Part shown: one piece after another, positions 7,107 to 9,739 of the stretch
Layout: every line of letters starts with the position of its first letter
How positions within the stretch are numbered: position 1 is the stretch's first letter
Source of the DNA: Eggerthellaceae bacterium
GTDB lineage: Bacteria > Actinomycetota > Coriobacteriia > Coriobacteriales > Eggerthellaceae
Direction of reading: 5' to 3'
Assembly: GCA_017533165.1 (NCBI GenBank)
Contig: JAFXIM010000291.1
Coordinates: 1-9,739, forward strand
Length of the DNA: 9,739 nt
Made by a program: the position numbers and the translations under genes
Notes under the pieces: model-generated
What the model was told of the DNA's origin: nothing
Seen by the model: the letters and a program-made list of their open reading frames with translations, nothing else
Database searches by the model: none

Positions 7107-8213
7107 TTACCTCTCGCTTTCGATGGCGGATTCGCCACCGAGCCCCTCGCGCTCACCTTCGCCATTGGATGCGTCGCTGGGATTTTGGAGCTCGCCTTCG
7201 CCGATAGACGTTTCGCCGAGCCCCTCGCGCTCACCTTCACCATCCTCATTGCTGGCTTTGTCGTCCGAGTTATTGGGCGCGTCATCTGAGGTTTCCTGTG
7301 CTTTCTTGCTCGGCAGGGTGACCATCAGGATGGAGAGGACCACCAGTATGGAGCCAGCAACCTGCATGCCGGTGAGCGTTTCTCCCAGGATCACGAAGGC
7401 GAACAGCACTGCGAAGGGCGTTTCGGAGATGCCGATGAGCGAGGTCATGGTGGCGCCGATGCGCTTGATGGCTTCGAGCAGCATGACCACGGGAATGATG
7501 GTGTTGAATACCACCATGAACAGGGCGACGCTCAGCTGGGTGGGCGTGACGCTTACGAGCGTCGGGATGTCTGCGGGGTAGGCGACGACGCACATCACCA
7601 CGCCGACGACGCACATGCTGAAGGTCATGGTGAGCGGGCCGTCTTTCTTGCCGACGGCCATTTGTCCGATGATGTTGTAGACGGCGAAGGCCACGCAGCT
7701 GCCAATGCCGTACGCAACGCCAAGCGGGCTGAAGGAGATATCCTCGGTGCCTAAGATGCCGGCGATGATGCCCGAAAGCAAAACGATGCCGAACATGGAA
7801 GTAGCGAGCGCGATGATGGTGCGAGCCGAGGGACGCTCTTTGAATACGATTGCTGCCATGAGCGCCACCATGGGCGGATAAGCGTAGAAGAGCACGGTGG
7901 CTACGTTGGCGGTGAGCTCTCGGACCGACAGGTAGTACAGAATGGTGCACAAAACGAAGAAGAAGCCCTGCACGTACACGATGGGGCGGCGGCTGAAGAG
8001 CGGGTATTTGCGCCAGATCAGCAAGAAAGCACCCAGAACGAGCACGGTGCCGAAGTAACGCAGTGAAACCACTTGCCCAGTGTTGAGGCCGGTTCCGTAC
8101 AGGAATTTGCACGCAACGCCCATGGTGGAGTAAAGGATCGCCTGGGCGATGGCCAGCGCGTAGCCGATGGCGCGCGTTTTGTCGGAGCCGCTTTGCTTGC
8201 TCGCAGTTTGCAT
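7107..8213 (-). CDS. EamA-family (drug/metabolite superfamily) membrane transporter
   Basis: A ten-helix transporter of the DMT superfamily, usually an exporter of metabolites or amino acids; the substrate cannot be read from sequence. 368 aa from ATG 8213. Two EamA halves, about residues 14-150 and 164-300, each end with the typical Pro-rich helix and glutamate (E126 in FKERPS, E278 in LGETLT). I chose ATG 8213 over ATG 8231 (which adds six residues, MSEGDF) because AGGGGG lies 5 nt before 8213, while 8231 has no good ribosome binding site. Odd: residues 301-368 form a hydrophilic, acidic tail, predicted cytosolic, with repeated GEGEREGLG (325-333 and 351-359) and GEGEL (338-342). The tail is not part of the family fold. 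The MGMT gene follows by 6 bp. Confidence 0.85.
   Translation of the reverse strand: MQTASKQSGSDKTRAIGYALAIAQAILYSTMGVACKFLYGTGLNTGQVVSLRYFGTVLVLGAFLLIWRKYPLFSRRPIVYVQGFFFVLCTILYYLSVRELTANVATVLFYAYPPMVALMAAIVFKERPSARTIIALATSMFGIVLLSGIIAGILGTEDISFSPLGVAYGIGSCVAFAVYNIIGQMAVGKKDGPLTMTFSMCVVGVVMCVVAYPADIPTLVSVTPTQLSVALFMVVFNTIIPVVMLLEAIKRIGATMTSLIGISETPFAVLFAFVILGETLTGMQVAGSILVVLSILMVTLPSKKAQETSDDAPNNSDDKASNEDGEGEREGLGETSIGEGELQNPSDASNGEGEREGLGGESAIESER
7138..7243 (-). repeat. In-frame repeats in the EamA acidic tail
   Basis: A 28-bp sequence at 7138-7165 recurs at 7216-7243 with one mismatch, 78 bp (26 codons) apart and in frame. Between them, 7190-7202 is a third, partial copy of the core. On the minus strand each copy contains GGCGAAGG(T/C)GAGC (7151-7163, 7190-7202) or a one-base variant (7229-7241). 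The pattern suggests internal duplication of a tail under weak constraint. Confidence 0.75.
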
Positions 8214-8252
8214 AAAGTCCCCCTCACTCATGCGTATGCACTCTAAACAGCG

Positions 8253-8288
8253 CGAGCCAGACGATTGGTTGGCTTTGGAGCTGGCTCG
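8253..8288. repeat. 8-bp perfect inverted repeat upstream of the EamA gene
   Basis: CGAGCCAG (8253-8260) and CTGGCTCG (8281-8288) are perfect inverted repeats separated by 20 bp. They lie 40-75 bp upstream of the EamA start, within its probable leader or promoter region. No T-tract follows on either strand, so a terminator is unlikely. It could be a transcript hairpin or a regulator site. A weak TAGAAT on the minus strand (8318-8313) could be the -10 for the EamA gene but has no -35. Confidence 0.4.
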
Positions 8289-8387
8289 GTGCTTATCTAA
8301 GGTGCTGAGGCTATTCTAGCGAAGAGAAGCGGGCGTGGGCGTCTCGTTGCCAGTTGACGGACTCTTAAAACGTTCGCGTAGTTTTAC

Positions 8388-8415
8388 TTGCTTTATCACT
8401 CTACTGTGCTAAAGT
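8388..8415 (+). promoter_or_regulatory. Promoter candidate for the hisZ leader
   Basis: TTGCTT (8388-8393), 16-bp spacer, extended -10 TGCTAAAGT (8407-8415; hexamer TAAAGT 8410-8415). It lies in a locally AT-richer stretch (about 8360-8425) just before the GC-rich repeats. A start near 8422 gives a leader of about 345 nt. A second, weaker candidate is TTGGGA (8656-8661) with TATGTA (8679-8684) at 17 bp, which would give a much shorter leader. Confidence 0.45.
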
Positions 8416-8436
8416 ACAGAATTGACGAAAGGGGCT

Positions 8437-8635
8437 GCTTGCGAAGCGGGTTGGCGGTCACGTTAGCTTGCGAAGGGCGCTGGAAGTCAGTCGGTCCGCA
8501 AGTCAGGCTGGAAGTCGTGCCTACGCTCACGCGGGTCCGAAGTCACGCCGGCGTGCGAAGCGGGTTGGCGGGCAGGCTGGCTGACGTGCTAGCGCGTAAG
8601 GCGCTGGAAGTCACGCCGGCGCGCAAAGCAAGCCG
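8437..8635 (+). repeat. Mosaic of short direct repeats, GC-rich
   Basis: Exact copies: TGCGAAGCGGGTTGGCGG at 8440-8457 and 8554-8571; GGCGCTGGAAGTCA at 8476-8489 and 8600-8613; GAAGTCACGCCGGCG at 8539-8553 and 8607-8621; GCTTGCGAAG at 8437-8446 and 8466-8475. GAAGTC occurs four times and CAAGTC once. The first copy of the third repeat contains the 12-bp palindrome CACGCCGGCGTG (8544-8555). The units are shuffled rather than evenly spaced, so this is not a CRISPR array or simple tandem repeat. Confidence 0.75.
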
Positions 8636-8716
8636 ACAGCGTCGCTCACCTCCCTTTGGGAGGGCAAAAGAGTTACCATATGTAGTTCGTCACATAGGTC
8701 ATGCGATTGAGAATCG

Positions 8717-8749
8717 CGCCGCACGGATGAGCAGTCCGGCGGCGTTTTT
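8717..8749 (+). terminator. Intrinsic terminator inside the hisZ leader
   Basis: CGCCGC (8717-8722) pairs with GCGGCG (8739-8744); after a single bulged A (8723), CGGA (8724-8727) pairs with TCCG (8735-8738), with a 7-nt loop. Five T follow at once (8745-8749). The hairpin is strong and GC-rich. It ends 18 bp before the hisZ GTG and upstream of its ribosome binding site, so it must be read through for hisZ to be expressed from an upstream promoter. No gene on the plus strand lies between it and cydB, so it is not the terminator of a neighbouring gene. Confidence 0.8.
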
Positions 8750-8767
8750 GCGAAGAAGGAATAGCAC

Positions 8768-9739
8768 GTGAATCTCGTAACACCCTCTGGTTTTCGCGAC
8801 ATCTTGGCGGAAGAGGCCATTGTTCGCGAGCGCATAACGCGCAGCGTTCAACAGCTCTTTGCCGACCGCGGATATCTCCCCATCGAAACGCCCACGCTTG
8901 AGGTTATGGACGTCATGCGAGCAGGCGGTCGTCTTCCCGGTTCGCCTTTCAAGTTCTTTGACTCCCGCGGAGACCTTCTGGCCATGCGCCCTGACGTTAC
9001 GCTGCAGGTTGCCCGCATGTGTGCAACGCGCCTTTCGGATCAATCCGGTCCCCTGCGTTTCCGCTACACCCAGCGCGTGTTTCGCGAAGCGGAAAGCAAA
9101 AGCCAGGCAGAGGCGCGCGAAGTTACCCAGATGGGCATCGAGTGCATTGGCGAGTCGGGCCCGCAGGCAGACGCAGAGGTTATCGGTCTTTTGACCGAGG
9201 CTTTGCAGGTGGCCGGCGTGCAGCGCTTCTCCTTGGCCGTTGCCACGGTCGGCGTTTTGCGGGCGCTGCTCGATCGTTCGGGTGCTCCTGCAATTTGGAA
9301 GGCAAGCGTGCTCGAGTCCTACCACACTTCGAACTTCGTGGAGCTTGACCGCCTGACTGCGCTCGATCCCGCCGAGCTTGGTTTTGACGTCTCCGGCATC
9401 GCTCCCGCCTACGCATCGGCCATTCGAGCCCTGCCGCGCATTCGCGGTGGCCGCGAGGCGATCGAGAAGGTCCGCGCCTTGGTGGCTCCGCTCGGATGCA
9501 TCGACGGTTTGGACGACTTCGAGAAAACCTACGACATGCTTGCCGAGGCGGGTCTGGCAGAACGCGTCCTCATCGATTTCTCGGTGATGAGCTCGTTTGA
9601 TTACTACACGGGCATCGTCTTTGAGGCCTATTCGCCGTACTTGGGCACCGAGCTTGGGTCTGGCGGGCGCTACGACAACATGATCAGCGCTTACGGCGAG
9701 TCTCGTCCTGCCGCTGGCTTTGCGTTTACCCTCGAGCAG
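8768..9739 (+). CDS. hisZ: ATP phosphoribosyltransferase regulatory subunit HisZ (3' end beyond window)
   Basis: A HisRS-like protein that activates short-form HisG and carries histidine feedback in the first step of histidine synthesis. 324 residues are visible, without a stop. Seen: PSGFRDIL (6-13) and TPTLE (41-45); the HisZ stretch FFDSRGDLLAMRPDVTLQVAR (64-84); motif-2-like FRYTQRVFREAE (98-109); REVTQMGIE (117-125); SSFDYYTGIVFEAY (275-288); GSGGRYDN (297-304). Histidyl-tRNA synthetases have RGLDYYT with a catalytic Arg; here that position is Ser (SSFDYYT), which argues for HisZ and against a synthetase. Start GTG 8768 has AAGGA (8756-8760) 7 nt upstream. hisG would be expected next, outside the window. 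Expression is probably controlled by the leader terminator upstream. Confidence 0.9.
   Translation, partial: MNLVTPSGFRDILAEEAIVRERITRSVQQLFADRGYLPIETPTLEVMDVMRAGGRLPGSPFKFFDSRGDLLAMRPDVTLQVARMCATRLSDQSGPLRFRYTQRVFREAESKSQAEAREVTQMGIECIGESGPQADAEVIGLLTEALQVAGVQRFSLAVATVGVLRALLDRSGAPAIWKASVLESYHTSNFVELDRLTALDPAELGFDVSGIAPAYASAIRALPRIRGGREAIEKVRALVAPLGCIDGLDDFEKTYDMLAEAGLAERVLIDFSVMSSFDYYTGIVFEAYSPYLGTELGSGGRYDNMISAYGESRPAAGFAFTLEQ

Larger units (their letters stand above)
8422..8767 (+). ncRNA. Putative structured leader RNA of hisZ (attenuator of unknown class)
   Basis: This gene-free stretch between the promoter candidate and hisZ contains mosaic repeats (8437-8635), hairpin CCTCCC-TTT-GGGAGG (8649-8663), a hairpin TATGT/ACATA (8679-8696) with TTCG at its tip, hairpin GCGATT-GAG-AATCGC (8703-8717), then an intrinsic terminator (8717-8749). 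The last small hairpin shares base 8717 with the terminator, so the two abut or compete. A terminator between promoter and start codon is the mark of attenuation, plausible for a his operon. No T-box core (GGTGGNACC) and no His-codon run is present, so the sensing mechanism is unknown. Alternatively the terminator ends an independent small RNA of about 330 nt. Confidence 0.4.

Noticed and set aside
8531..8553. tRNA-like T-arm (GGGTCCGAAGTC)
   Set aside because: The flanks do not pair as a T-stem and no acceptor or anticodon arm is present.
8437..8635. CRISPR array
   Set aside because: Repeats are 10-18 bp, irregularly spaced and overlapping, with no spacers of constant length and no cas genes.
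8649..8663. Hairpin CCTCCC-TTT-GGGAGG as a terminator
   Set aside because: No T-run follows on either strand; kept only as a leader hairpin.
8640..8767. T-box riboswitch for histidine
   Set aside because: The terminator fits, but no GGTGGNACC-like antiterminator core and no recognisable specifier stem could be found.
8768..9739. Histidyl-tRNA synthetase (hisS)
   Set aside because: The catalytic Arg of RGLDYYT is Ser here, and the FFDSRGDLLAMRPDVT region matches HisZ rather than HisRS.

Overview
The window is about 60% GC and carries a bacterial respiratory locus followed by two small loci. Protein motifs (a short-Q-loop CydA, HisZ, a single-domain MGMT, a LysO-like N-terminus), frequent GTG/TTG starts and base composition suggest an actinobacterium of the Coriobacteriia/Eggerthellaceae type. 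That placement is an inference from sequence character only.

Layout, left to right. Minus strand, running off the left edge: the N-terminus of a LysO/DUF340-type membrane protein. Plus strand: cydD and cydC, overlapping by one base, encode the two halves of the CydDC-type ABC exporter needed for cytochrome bd assembly. After a 138-bp gap with its own promoter and a structured leader come cydA and cydB, 2 bp apart, encoding cytochrome bd quinol oxidase. The promoters before cydD and cydA share three sequence elements in the same order over the same 33-bp span, so the two transcription units are probably co-regulated. Convergent to cydB on the minus strand is a two-gene unit: an EamA/DMT transporter with an acidic repetitive tail, then a one-domain O6-alkylguanine-DNA alkyltransferase. 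Plus strand at the right edge: hisZ, the regulatory subunit of ATP phosphoribosyltransferase, truncated by the window end and probably the first gene of a his operon.

The part least explained by known families is the roughly 550-bp region between the EamA gene and hisZ. It holds a promoter candidate, about 200 bp of mosaic GC-rich repeats, several hairpins and a strong intrinsic terminator ending 18 bp before the hisZ start codon. This looks like a transcription-attenuation leader, but it lacks the T-box core and a His-rich leader peptide. A second pattern is a 13-bp motif coding for Gly-Glu-Gly-Glu that recurs in the non-conserved linkers or tails of three different genes. No tRNA, rRNA, insertion sequence, prophage or CRISPR array was seen.
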